Positions 37,225-44,822 of a stretch of 44,963 nucleotides of DNA are shown piece after piece. A model generated the notes under the pieces. The model was not told the DNA's origin and ran no database searches. It worked only from the letters and a program-made list of their open reading frames with translations. The stretch covers positions 1 through 44,963 of the forward strand of contig CALDFV010000029.1 of assembly GCA_937942145.1 (NCBI GenBank), given 5' to 3'. Position numbers and translations under genes: made by a program. The stretch comes from an uncultured Opitutaceae bacterium. Lineage in GTDB: Bacteria > Verrucomicrobiota > Verrucomicrobiia > Opitutales > Opitutaceae. Position 1 is the stretch's first letter. Every line of letters begins with the position of its first letter.

Positions 37225-37403
37225 CCGTTTAACTTGGATACCGGGATTTGGGAACGTTATTGTTGGCATTAGTGGAGCTTCTACTATGCGGGCAGTGCCA
37301 TTATTTCATCTAACATTTGCTTGAGTTTGCCAGGGCCGATCCGTTAGTCTTCCTAACTATCAAGTTTCGCTTAGCGGAATATTGGGGTAAAGAAGAAAAC
37401 AAT

Positions 37404-37441
37404 GGCGGGCTGTTTAGGGGTAGACAGTCCGCCTCTTTTTT
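37404..37441 (+). terminator. Rho-independent terminator
   Basis: GGCGGGCTGT (37404-37413) pairs with ACAGTCCGCC (37424-37433), ten pairs with one G-U, a ten-base loop, then TCTTTTTT. It ends plus-strand transcription before the PhoH2 locus. The rest of the 277-base gap (37225-37501) holds no recognisable gene; a small RNA ending at this terminator cannot be excluded. Confidence 0.88.
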
Positions 37442-37501
37442 GCCAAAATGATTGCATGAAGGGTAGGCATTCTAAGAAAAACGTAGTGCATTAGTACTTA
37501 C

Positions 37502-38296
37502 GTGTTGGAGTTTTCATCCGGTGCCACACAGTACGAATCTTGCCTGAAGATAGGGAAAAAAGCAAAGACCTATGTTCTCGATACAAACGTTTTGCTTCAG
37601 GATTCTCACTGTTTATGCAAGTTCGATGACAACAACTTAGTCATACTGATTGAAACTCTGGAGGATTTGGATGCGATAAAGATGGAGCAACCCAGTGAGC
37701 GAGGACGCGACGCTCGCCGCGTTCATCGTATGCTGAGGGAACTGCTTCCCGATTCGAGAGCAATGCTTGAAGGGGCTGTTCTGGATAGCGGAGGTACGTT
37801 ATCTGTTGTCATCAAAAAGTGCTTACAAAGTACAGCTAAAGTTCCCGCTAGGATTGCTTCGCTCGGATCTATTCTGAATTTTGAGAAGAAGGATAACCGA
37901 ATAATCGCAACAGCTCTTTTTGTGCAGGAGAACTTCCCTCCTCCAGCCATAATGGTGACGAAGGATATTAATATGCAGCTCAAAGCCCGGGCAGTGGGTC
38001 TCGAGGCGGAGGACTACCTCAATGACAAAACTACGGAGGAGCCCGATGACCAGAGTTATCGCCGTATTCCGGTTTCCAAGCACGATCCTCAGAGGTTTGC
38101 GTCTGAGGGTGAATTTGAGCTGTCCGAGGAATTCGCGAAAAACTTGGTGCTCAATGAGTATGTTTTGCTGGTTGCCGATGAGGGCAAAACGATGCGAGCC
38201 CGATTGTATAGCGAACGGACTCTTTGCAAGCGTTTGATTCCTAGTATGCTTAAAGCTCCAGGAGGAATTCCTATCCGGCTGCGAAACTTGGAGTAG
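37502..38296 (+). CDS. PIN-domain half of the split PhoH2 gene
   Basis: A 264-residue fragment beginning at GTG 37502. The PIN nuclease core shows TYVLDTNVLLQD near residue 23 with the first catalytic Asp, the acidic ETLEDLDAIK near 50, the ERGRDARRVHRMLREL helix near 66, and KKDNRIIATALF with IMVTKDINMQLKARA near 130-160, carrying later Asp ligands. AEDYLNDKT follows as in PhoH2 proteins. After a beta-rich linker it ends GGIPIRLRNLE at the premature stop. The catalytic acids look intact, so this half could still fold and cut RNA by itself if expressed. Confidence 0.7.
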   Translation: MLEFSSGATQYESCLKIGKKAKTYVLDTNVLLQDSHCLCKFDDNNLVILIETLEDLDAIKMEQPSERGRDARRVHRMLRELLPDSRAMLEGAVLDSGGTLSVVIKKCLQSTAKVPARIASLGSILNFEKKDNRIIATALFVQENFPPPAIMVTKDINMQLKARAVGLEAEDYLNDKTTEEPDDQSYRRIPVSKHDPQRFASEGEFELSEEFAKNLVLNEYVLLVADEGKTMRARLYSERTLCKRLIPSMLKAPGGIPIRLRNLE

Positions 38297-38317
38297 CAGT
38301 TTTTTCTAGACGCGCTG

Positions 38318-38980
38318 ATGGATGACTCGATTTCTCTCATTGCCTGTTATGGCAAGGCGGGAATAGGGAAAACTCTGCTTTCCACGGTCGCCGCAATTCA
38401 GCAAATCATCTCCTCAAACAGCCAATATGACGGGATTTCCCTTTCTCGCCCTGGAATTGGTGTGGGCAAGGAAATGGGGTTTTTGCCAGAATTCTTGGAG
38501 GAGAAGATGAATCCATGGCTTCAGCCTTACTACGGCGCTTTGGAGGTCTTGATTCCGTCAAAGCAGCCTAAAAAGCCTCAGTTTGAGAACAAGCGCCAAC
38601 GTAAGGACGCAAAAGAATCCCCGTTTGATCGAGATTCGGTTCAAAAGCCCTACCAGAAACTTCTCGATAGCGGTTTAGTGGAAATTGAGGCGCTGTGCTT
38701 TATTCGGGGTCGCTCAATCGCTAGGCGTTTCTTCATTCTGGGTGAAGCGCAGCAACTGACTCCCCATGAAGTCGAGACGGTGATCACTCGCATCTCGAAA
38801 GGGTCGAAAATAGTCCTCATCGGTGATCCCGCCCAAATCGACAATCCATACGTTGACTCGTGCAGCAATGGACTGGTCTATTGTTCTAATCGAATGAGAG
38901 GGCAGGCGATCTCTGCCCACGCACAGTTGACTAAGGGCGAGCGCTCGCCTCTTGCAGAGTTAGCGGCGGACTTGTTGTAG
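38318..38980 (+). CDS. PhoH ATPase half of the split PhoH2 gene
   Basis: A 220-residue fragment that could restart at ATG 38318, seven codons after the TAG and in the same frame. Walker A is GKAGIGKTLLS at the N terminus (38351 onward), with Ile where GKAGTGKT is usual. GFLPEFLEEKMNPWLQPYYG, EIEALCFIRGRSIARRFF, TPHEVETVITRISKGSKIVL, GDPAQIDNPYVDS and LTKGERSPLAELA match the family. Walker B reads LGEAQQ and lacks the Mg-coordinating Asp, so ATP hydrolysis is probably impaired. No clear ribosome binding site precedes the ATG. Confidence 0.65.
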   Translation: MDDSISLIACYGKAGIGKTLLSTVAAIQQIISSNSQYDGISLSRPGIGVGKEMGFLPEFLEEKMNPWLQPYYGALEVLIPSKQPKKPQFENKRQRKDAKESPFDRDSVQKPYQKLLDSGLVEIEALCFIRGRSIARRFFILGEAQQLTPHEVETVITRISKGSKIVLIGDPAQIDNPYVDSCSNGLVYCSNRMRGQAISAHAQLTKGERSPLAELAADLL

Positions 38981-39003
38981 CTCCGTTGACCGTGAAAATA
39001 GCC

Positions 39004-39576
39004 TCAGGCTCGCGAACAATTTCTTTGGAGGGTCTGGTCCCGTATCTCGTTTACGGCAGACTGAATTTTCTTTAATACCTTTTTCTTCATGCGATCGGTA
39101 AAAAGGATTCCATTAAGGTGATCCACTTCGTGCTGTATGCAGCGACCCAGAAGGCCATTGCATCTCAGTGTGTGAGAGCCCCCATGAATATCCTGATAGT
39201 CGCACTGGATCCAGTCGGGTCTTTCCACTTCTCCTCGGATATCTGGGAATGACAGACATCCTTCCTCATAAACGGTTTTAGAAGAATCGATTACGTTAAT
39301 GGTGGGATTGCACAGACCAATCGGATTAAAAAGCTCAAGAGGAGGTTTGGTTCCATCGAGCGTGTATTCGAAGTCGATTTCCAAACCCCGCAGGTCGACT
39401 ACACAAAACATTAGGGCTTTGCCGATCTGCTGGGCGGCGAGGCCGATACCTTCCGCTTCAATGCAAGTTTCGACCATTTGGTCGAACAATGTTTTTAGAG
39501 ATTCGTCAAAAAGCGTAACGGGCAGGCCTTTTTGATGGAGAACCTCTTCTCCGTAGTGAACAATTTCCAGGGTCAT
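39004..39576 (-). CDS. def: Peptide deformylase
   Basis: Removes the N-formyl group from nascent proteins. From ATG 39576 (MTLEIVHYGEEVLHQKG) it has 190 residues. All three deformylase motifs are present: EGIGLAAQQIG near residue 42, EGCLSFPDIRG with metal ligand Cys107, and CIQHEVDHLNGILF with His149 and His153 around the catalytic Glu150. The loop TLDGTKPPLELFNPIG (about 72-87) is an insertion relative to E. coli. The longer frame to 39612 adds 12 residues not typical of the family. It is convergent with the PhoH2 locus and divergent from the membrane gene at 39633. Confidence 0.95.
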   Translation of the reverse strand: MTLEIVHYGEEVLHQKGLPVTLFDESLKTLFDQMVETCIEAEGIGLAAQQIGKALMFCVVDLRGLEIDFEYTLDGTKPPLELFNPIGLCNPTINVIDSSKTVYEEGCLSFPDIRGEVERPDWIQCDYQDIHGGSHTLRCNGLLGRCIQHEVDHLNGILFTDRMKKKVLKKIQSAVNEIRDQTLQRNCSRA

Positions 39577-39632
39577 AGGTCTTCGATTTGACCTAAGCAA
39601 AACTCCACCCAAGGTTAGAGCAAATTCTTTCG

Positions 39633-41342
39633 ATGGGAGAATTGGCGATATTATTAATGACGCTCCGAAATTACAGTAATCGTGGGAAGATCGTAGGATA
39701 CCTTGTTTTGCTGGTCTTGGGTCTATTGATTATTGGAGTGGGCTGGATGATTCCGTCGAGATTCAAGTCAATACCTCGCTCGATACTGTCTGAGGCGGGA
39801 GCCCGATCAGAGTCCTTTGTTGATTTGGCCCAGACAGCCATCGAAGAAGAGAATTACGGAATCGCTGAAATGAACCTTGAGGTGGCGAAATTGAATGTGG
39901 CAGCCGAATGGGAGGTGCTTGACGAGATTCTGAGCCAAGCAAAAGAGGAAAACCCTGTATTGTACCGCTGGGGAGTTTGGGATCCTTTCTTGGATGCAGC
40001 CCTAAAAGATATACCCTTGTCTGATTACTCGGCTCAGCCTGGAATTCTAGGAGTTGGGTTGTCCAATGTTTGCCGTAGGTCTCTCGTTGGCTTGCTCGAG
40101 AATTCCCGAGATTCTACAGTCAAATCTCTTTTGGAGGCAGGTGAATTGAATACCTACAAGCGACTGTTCCCGGTTTCGAGCGTTTCGGGGAAGCCGCTTG
40201 AATCGACTCTTCTATCTATTGGTTTACTGATTCAGGGCGACCGATTGGCCCCGTCTCTGAAACGGGAGATAAGAAGTCGACTAGCTTCGGCTCTGGCTTC
40301 AGGGGATGTCGCTCCAGTGGAAGACTTTTTCCTCGATACATTGTCGCTGGCTCGAACTCTAAACTGGAGTCAGTTTAGGTCACTTTTCGAAAAAATTCAA
40401 GATTTGAATACGGTATCACGACTGAGGTACGCTTTCCATCGCAGATCCGACAAGGTCCCTCTCATTTTCGTGTCTTCGATCGTAGCAGAATCGCCCCAAC
40501 AGGTCATGGACTATTTGGGGTTGTATGGGGATGAAGGGATTGACGCACTTGAATCGGCGGTTTCCTTTGGGGCCGGAGCCGTGCAGATGTTGGTTCGAGA
40601 AAAACTGCCCCTGGAGCGTGCAAAAAGTGTAGCCGCGGTTTCTTCTTTTAAATCCTACTTGATTGGATTCAGCCTACAGAATCCAGGTTTCTCCTTAGTT
40701 ATTAAATATTCTCTGTTCTTTTTTGGGGCCTTGTTAGCGTTCTGGGGATCGAGCGGTTTGACTCGACGTTATTGGGAATCTAGCCCGCCTCTATTGAGCG
40801 TTGTGCAAAGATTGTTTGTGTCGCTAGCTTCGGTTATCATTCTCGTGGTTCTTAGCGAGCCTCATTTGGCTAGGGGCGACGCGTCTCAAGGCTACTCCTT
40901 TAAATTTGTATTGCCGGTACTCGCTGAAGTTGATGGCGAAACGATAATTGTCGAAACTGAACCTACCACATCCATGGAACCTACAACACTGCTATCTGTG
41001 TCTTTCTTTTTCATACTGCAAATATTGGTTTTCCTTATTTGCTTGTTAAAGGTGAGGCAGATCGAAAGGGAGGATATCGACTCGCTCGTTAAGCTGAAGT
41101 TGATGGAGAACGAGGAGAATCTGTTTGATTCGGGTCTTTACGTTGGAATAGCGGGAACCTGCATATCGTTGGTCCTGCAAGTGCTGGGGCTGATTGAAGC
41201 GAATCTAATCGCGGCTTACTCGTCGAATCTTTTTGGAATACTAGGCGTAGCCATTGTGAAAATACGATTGGTGCGGCCCTTTAAAAATAAGCTCATTATG
41301 GATAGCCAAGAGCGCATTGCGTCTCTGAGCTTAAAGCCATAG
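39633..41342 (+). CDS. Polytopic membrane protein of unknown function
   Basis: A 569-residue protein with one N-terminal span (about 19-41, GYLVLLVLGLLIIGVGWMIP), a long soluble helical region (about 45-340), and then about five spans clustered at the C terminus (near 347-366, 385-405, 452-475, 498-520 and 523-540). The last two form ALAGT-like membrane text (GIAGTCISLVLQVLGLI, SNLFGILGVAIVKIRLV), loosely recalling ExbB/TolQ/MotA channel helices, but the match is too weak to name. The start is ATG 39633 or ATG 39657; neither has a clear ribosome site. It lies 13 bases before the coiled-coil gene and is surely co-transcribed with it. Confidence 0.7.
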   Translation: MGELAILLMTLRNYSNRGKIVGYLVLLVLGLLIIGVGWMIPSRFKSIPRSILSEAGARSESFVDLAQTAIEEENYGIAEMNLEVAKLNVAAEWEVLDEILSQAKEENPVLYRWGVWDPFLDAALKDIPLSDYSAQPGILGVGLSNVCRRSLVGLLENSRDSTVKSLLEAGELNTYKRLFPVSSVSGKPLESTLLSIGLLIQGDRLAPSLKREIRSRLASALASGDVAPVEDFFLDTLSLARTLNWSQFRSLFEKIQDLNTVSRLRYAFHRRSDKVPLIFVSSIVAESPQQVMDYLGLYGDEGIDALESAVSFGAGAVQMLVREKLPLERAKSVAAVSSFKSYLIGFSLQNPGFSLVIKYSLFFFGALLAFWGSSGLTRRYWESSPPLLSVVQRLFVSLASVIILVVLSEPHLARGDASQGYSFKFVLPVLAEVDGETIIVETEPTTSMEPTTLLSVSFFFILQILVFLICLLKVRQIEREDIDSLVKLKLMENEENLFDSGLYVGIAGTCISLVLQVLGLIEANLIAAYSSNLFGILGVAIVKIRLVRPFKNKLIMDSQERIASLSLKP

Positions 41343-41355
41343 ACGGATAGTTCCT

Positions 41356-42816
41356 ATGAACAAGACTCTGCTATTGATACTTTGCGATTTCCTACTTCTC
41401 ACTCTGCTTTCCCTTGTGAACTGGGAGGAGGAGAAGGCTGAGAGTAGCAGCTCTGACATCGAGGATTCGGTAGACCAAAGCGTTTCAGCGATGGCGATGA
41501 TGGAGCAAGACCTCTTGGATACGCTAGCGTCGGCTTTGGAAGAAGAAAAGACGATCCAAAACACATTGGAATCGGAAGCGGACAAGGTGCGAAAGGAGCT
41601 GGAATTGAGGGATCAAAAGCTGCAGGAAAAGGAATCTTCCATCATGGATTTGGAAACCAGCATCCAGGAAGCCCAAACACGAGAGGAAACGCTTGCCCAA
41701 GAGAAGATGGCGATCGAAGCGGAGGCGCTGAAAGCGAAGCAATCCATTGTTACGTTGGAAAACAGTTACGAAGATCTCGAATTGAAATCGAAGCAAATGG
41801 AAGCCCAAGCTCGAATGCTCCAAGCGGAGCTGGAAGAGAAGCAGAAGGAGATTGATGCGAAACTTGCGGCCTTGGCCAGAGAGGAACTTGAACGCAAGGA
41901 AGCGGAGGCAAAAGTGCAGGAATTGAGTATCAAGGTATCTGTGACTGAAGAGCAGAAAAAGATGCTGGCAGAAAGTGTAGAGACATTGAAAAGCGAAGTG
42001 GTAGCGGAGAGAACCGAAAGACTGCAGCTTCAAGCTCAAACAACGCAAATGGCGGAGGGTATCACCCAGTTGGCGGAGCGATCGCAGGATTTGACGGAAG
42101 AGTTTCGCTCAAGCCAACCCATTAATGCGAACATCCTGTTCTCCCGGTTTAACGAGAACAAAATCGCGCTCACATTTAAGTCTAATCGGTTTTACCGAGG
42201 AGAATCGATCCAGGATGATGATTTGGCGATGACGCTATTGATTTCGGATGGGAAAAACGTATTCGCTTTGACCCACCTTAGCAGCACACCATTGGGGGCA
42301 AGCAATAGCTCGCTTGGCTTTAGAGAGCTGGAAATCGAAATGAGTCGTGGAGTAGCCCAGCTCAATCCTTCGCAATTGACGTTTCTGGCATTGGATCCAC
42401 GAATAGCGAGTGTCCCGTTAACGGATGATCAAGTGGGTGTTCTCGGTGGGGAAATTTTTTATACAGCTCTGGATCCTTTCAAGTTTTCCGAAGCCGTTTT
42501 GATTGACGAAAAAGGAAGTTACTATGGTGAAGTCGAATTCAAACTGGATGCGCGAACTCCCGGATATGTCAGAATGCAATCAAAGGTTTTTAGCCGTATA
42601 TTCGGAGACTTCTCTCCTACAAAAGGAGATCTTGTGTTTTCCAAAACGGGTGAGCTTCTTGGAATTATGGTAGATAGTCGGTACTGTCTCCTTGTCGATA
42701 ATTTGATGGGCAATGAAAGGCTCTCTTTGGGAGCTGGGTTTTCTAGTGACCAGTTTAAAGCTACGATTCAGTCGCTGAAAAATCGCTACGACTCATTGCC
42801 CAGTGATCTGCGTTAG
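41356..42816 (+). CDS. Membrane-anchored coiled-coil protein with beta-rich C-terminal domain
   Basis: A 486-residue protein with an uncleaved N-terminal anchor (LLLILCDFLLLTLLSLVNWE), a type of N terminus I recall from Verrucomicrobia and Planctomycetes proteins. Residues about 35-255 form a long coiled coil, nearly all Glu/Lys/Ala/Leu heptads. Residues about 260-486 are beta-rich. The end PTKGDLVFSKTGELLGIMVD near 428 recalls the last strands of trypsin-like folds, where a catalytic GDSGGP would be, but no catalytic triad is visible, so any protease-like domain is inactive. It probably forms a periplasmic scaffold with its neighbour at 39633. Its 3' end overlaps the convergent methyltransferase by 56 bases. 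Confidence 0.7.
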   Translation: MNKTLLLILCDFLLLTLLSLVNWEEEKAESSSSDIEDSVDQSVSAMAMMEQDLLDTLASALEEEKTIQNTLESEADKVRKELELRDQKLQEKESSIMDLETSIQEAQTREETLAQEKMAIEAEALKAKQSIVTLENSYEDLELKSKQMEAQARMLQAELEEKQKEIDAKLAALAREELERKEAEAKVQELSIKVSVTEEQKKMLAESVETLKSEVVAERTERLQLQAQTTQMAEGITQLAERSQDLTEEFRSSQPINANILFSRFNENKIALTFKSNRFYRGESIQDDDLAMTLLISDGKNVFALTHLSSTPLGASNSSLGFRELEIEMSRGVAQLNPSQLTFLALDPRIASVPLTDDQVGVLGGEIFYTALDPFKFSEAVLIDEKGSYYGEVEFKLDARTPGYVRMQSKVFSRIFGDFSPTKGDLVFSKTGELLGIMVDSRYCLLVDNLMGNERLSLGAGFSSDQFKATIQSLKNRYDSLPSDLR

Positions 42817-43462
42817 TTGGGGACTTCCTTCTGATCGTACTGGTCACGAGACCTTTCAATCGAGTCTCTCTGGAGATTAATTTAAGTGACTCGGGCCAGA
42901 CTAGTGTAGCAAGGCGATGCGTTTCAATATCCGTGGCCAGTCGGAAACAAAGATAGAGTAGCCCAACGATCCCGTTTGCTATCCATCTTGCTGGAACTTT
43001 TGGGGGAATCGTAAAATCCGCATAGATCAGTTTTCCGTTGGACTTCAACGTATGTGCGAATTTTTCAAGGAGAGCGTTTGCGTCGGTTGACTTGAAGCAA
43101 TCGAGAAAATACTGAGCCACGACACAATCGTATTCAGAATCTGGAAATGAATACTGGCGAGCATCGTTTGCGATGTGGCGATAGCGATTCATGTAGTTTT
43201 TTCCGAGCTTTTGAATACGCGCGCTTGTCTGCTCCTGCATTTTTGGACTTCGCTCGATGGAATCGATTTGGAGTTTTGGATTTTTTGCAAGCGCAAGGTT
43301 GAGAAAACGACCATCTCCTGGTCCCAGTATAAGGCATCTATCGCACTTGTCTGATCCAAGTGCTTTAAGTCCGTGATTTCGCGAGCGTTCCAGTTGGTGC
43401 CCAAACGTAAGTCGTTCGAGAAAGGTGTAGGCTTTCGCCAAATTATCAAACGAACGCTTCAC
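42761..43462 (-). CDS. SAM-dependent methyltransferase, class I
   Basis: A 233-residue Rossmann methyltransferase. Motif I is CLILGPGDGRFLNLALA near residue 43, the second acidic position is IDSIERSPKMQ near 66, and motif IV/V is EYDCVVAQYFLDCF near 109 with LKSNGKLIYADFTIPP near 138. The C-terminal part (AGLLYLCFRLATDIE-like stretch near 165-185) is hydrophobic, which fits a lipid or quinone-like substrate such as UbiE-type enzymes use. Substrate unproven. It is one base after the polytopic membrane gene on the same strand, and the stop lies inside the convergent coiled-coil gene. Confidence 0.78.
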   Translation of the reverse strand: MKRSFDNLAKAYTFLERLTFGHQLERSRNHGLKALGSDKCDRCLILGPGDGRFLNLALAKNPKLQIDSIERSPKMQEQTSARIQKLGKNYMNRYRHIANDARQYSFPDSEYDCVVAQYFLDCFKSTDANALLEKFAHTLKSNGKLIYADFTIPPKVPARWIANGIVGLLYLCFRLATDIETHRLATLVWPESLKLISRETRLKGLVTSTIRRKSPTNADHWAMSRSDFSATES

Positions 43463-43463
43463 T

Positions 43464-44255
43464 TCAGAGGAATACGACTAATGGAGTGAGTAAAGCGAGA
43501 TCGGCCAACGTTCGTGTCGTCTCCAAATGTAAGCTCCGTAGACAGAGGTGAATAGCAGTAAGGTTTAGAGCCGACGCAATCGCGTACCAAGGAAGCGGAC
43601 TGGTGCCCAACCAATAGAGCGACAAGCCGAATGTTAAGACACAGGCTATAAGAATGGTCGGTCGATTAAATACGTTCTTGCCGCTAGAACTTTGCTTAGC
43701 GTCAATTGCGCTGTCCCAGGAGTGGATGAATACGCAATTGAGAAAGAAGAGGGGAAGCATGACGGAAAATGCCTCTAATACTCTACTTTCAGAAATGGGT
43801 AATGAGAAAATGAGCACACTGGAGGTGACCAAAAAGGCCGTGAGGGCAGACTTGATGACTGCTTTCCATTTGCCGAATCGATCCAATTGTATAATGCCGG
43901 TTATTACTATCGAAACGAAAGCAAGCGTGAGACCGTTCCGCAATTCACTGGAGGAAAGCTTCGCGAAAGAAACGGTTACCGATAGCCCTAGAATCACTAG
44001 CCAAAGCGGAAGAAGGGTCCATCTGCGAAGAGCGTGAAAAGCATGTCGATGAGTGACATTTTCCTTATGTCTCCAGGCGTCAAACCAACGGTCGGCCGTG
44101 TATCCAAGCCATACCGCGAGAAACACCAGGACACGATGGTGCATGTTTAGCGTAACAGAGTAGTGGACTGAGACAGCATGTTGCCAAACAACGACGACTA
44201 GGGGAGCATCGAGAGAAAGGCTGGTAATCCAGGTAATGCTACTCCGACCCCTCAT
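43464..44255 (-). CDS. Polytopic membrane protein, possibly UbiA-like
   Basis: A 263-residue protein with about seven or eight hydrophobic spans. Two acidic pairs lie next to spans: GYTADRWFDAWRHK near residue 51 and IHSWDSAIDAKQ near 177. Their placement, about 125 residues apart, recalls the two Asp-rich motifs of UbiA prenyltransferases, though the full NDxxDxxxD and DxxxD patterns are not met, so this is only a possibility. The gene sits between a GNAT acetyltransferase (8 bases upstream) and a UbiE-like methyltransferase (1 base downstream), which would suit a lipid-modifying pathway. Otherwise the function is unknown. Confidence 0.65.
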   Translation of the reverse strand: MRGRSSITWITSLSLDAPLVVVVWQHAVSVHYSVTLNMHHRVLVFLAVWLGYTADRWFDAWRHKENVTHRHAFHALRRWTLLPLWLVILGLSVTVSFAKLSSSELRNGLTLAFVSIVITGIIQLDRFGKWKAVIKSALTAFLVTSSVLIFSLPISESRVLEAFSVMLPLFFLNCVFIHSWDSAIDAKQSSSGKNVFNRPTILIACVLTFGLSLYWLGTSPLPWYAIASALNLTAIHLCLRSLHLETTRTLADLALLTPLVVFL

Positions 44256-44263
44256 CGAAACAG

Positions 44264-44761
44264 TTATTGGGAGTTTGAAAGGGCTTCAATGTCAGAGCGA
44301 TTGAATCGGAAAAGTCTCCATTCCTCCAATTTACTAGCCCCGCGGGATTTATAGAAATCAATTGCGGATTGGTTCCAGTCAAGGGCAACCCACTCCATGC
44401 GAGAACAGCCCTCGCTTCGAGCGATCCCCGCAACTTCCCTGAAGAGTTTATCTCCAACACCCTTGCCCCTGTATTCATTTTCCACATAAATATCTTCTAG
44501 ATAAATGCCTTTTTTCCCGATGAAAGTAGAAAAATTGTAGAAGAAAATCGCGTAGCCTATCGCGTGATTGTCTACAGTTGCTACTAAAGCTCGCGCGGCA
44601 GGATTGGCCGAAAATAGACTTTCTTCTAGGACAGCCTCAGTCACTTCAAGTTGATGGGCGAGCTTTTCATATTCCGCGATTGCTCCGATCATCGCGAATA
44701 TTCTTGGAACGTCATTTTTCTCTGCGGGACGAATGACTGGATTTTGGATAGTGGGCTGCAT
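44264..44761 (-). CDS. GNAT family N-acetyltransferase
   Basis: A 165-residue acetyl-CoA-dependent acetyltransferase. Motif A is YVENEYRGKGVGDKLFREVA near residue 92, the usual Q/RxxGxG/A CoA site. IGYAIFFYNFSTFIGKKGIY near 68 and VALDWNQSAIDFYKSRGASK near 124 match the spermidine/spermine (diamine) acetyltransferase-like branch of GNAT, as I recall it. The natural substrate could be a polyamine, an amino acid or a thiol compound. It is the first gene of a three-gene minus-strand set and is divergent from the sulfatase gene, with 61 bases between the starts. Confidence 0.88.
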   Translation of the reverse strand: MQPTIQNPVIRPAEKNDVPRIFAMIGAIAEYEKLAHQLEVTEAVLEESLFSANPAARALVATVDNHAIGYAIFFYNFSTFIGKKGIYLEDIYVENEYRGKGVGDKLFREVAGIARSEGCSRMEWVALDWNQSAIDFYKSRGASKLEEWRLFRFNRSDIEALSNSQ

Positions 44762-44822
44762 GAGAGGAACGTGCTCAATTTCTCTTGCGATATCAACAGC
44801 CGAACGCTGAAGTTCGCCATTG

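Larger units (their letters stand above)
37502..38980 (+). pseudogene. PhoH2-type PIN domain-PhoH ATPase, split by in-frame TAG
   Basis: Intact relatives (YlaK/PhoH2 type) are single proteins with an N-terminal PIN ribonuclease and a C-terminal PhoH P-loop ATPase/helicase, acting on RNA. Here the frame is continuous from 37502 to 38980 except for TAG at 38294-38296. The reading is RNLE-stop-QFFLDALMDDSISLI, where the family has a conserved Gln at the stop position (as in RNxQQ or RNxEQ), so one CAG-to-TAG change explains it. A second damage sign is Walker B reading FFILGEAQQ, with GGT (38741-38743) where the family has Asp (IIDEAQ). TAG is used as the normal stop of many genes in this window, so recoding is unlikely. 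This may be a genuine pseudogene or a sequence error plus divergence. Confidence 0.75.

Noticed and set aside
38294-38296. TAG as a recoded sense codon (stop reassignment or selenocysteine-like readthrough)
   Set aside because: TAG ends many intact genes in this window and no recoding element is evident nearby.
41524-42048. 174-residue Phe/Leu-rich minus-strand ORF
   Set aside because: It is the antisense of the Lys/Glu coiled-coil region and an artefact of codon bias.
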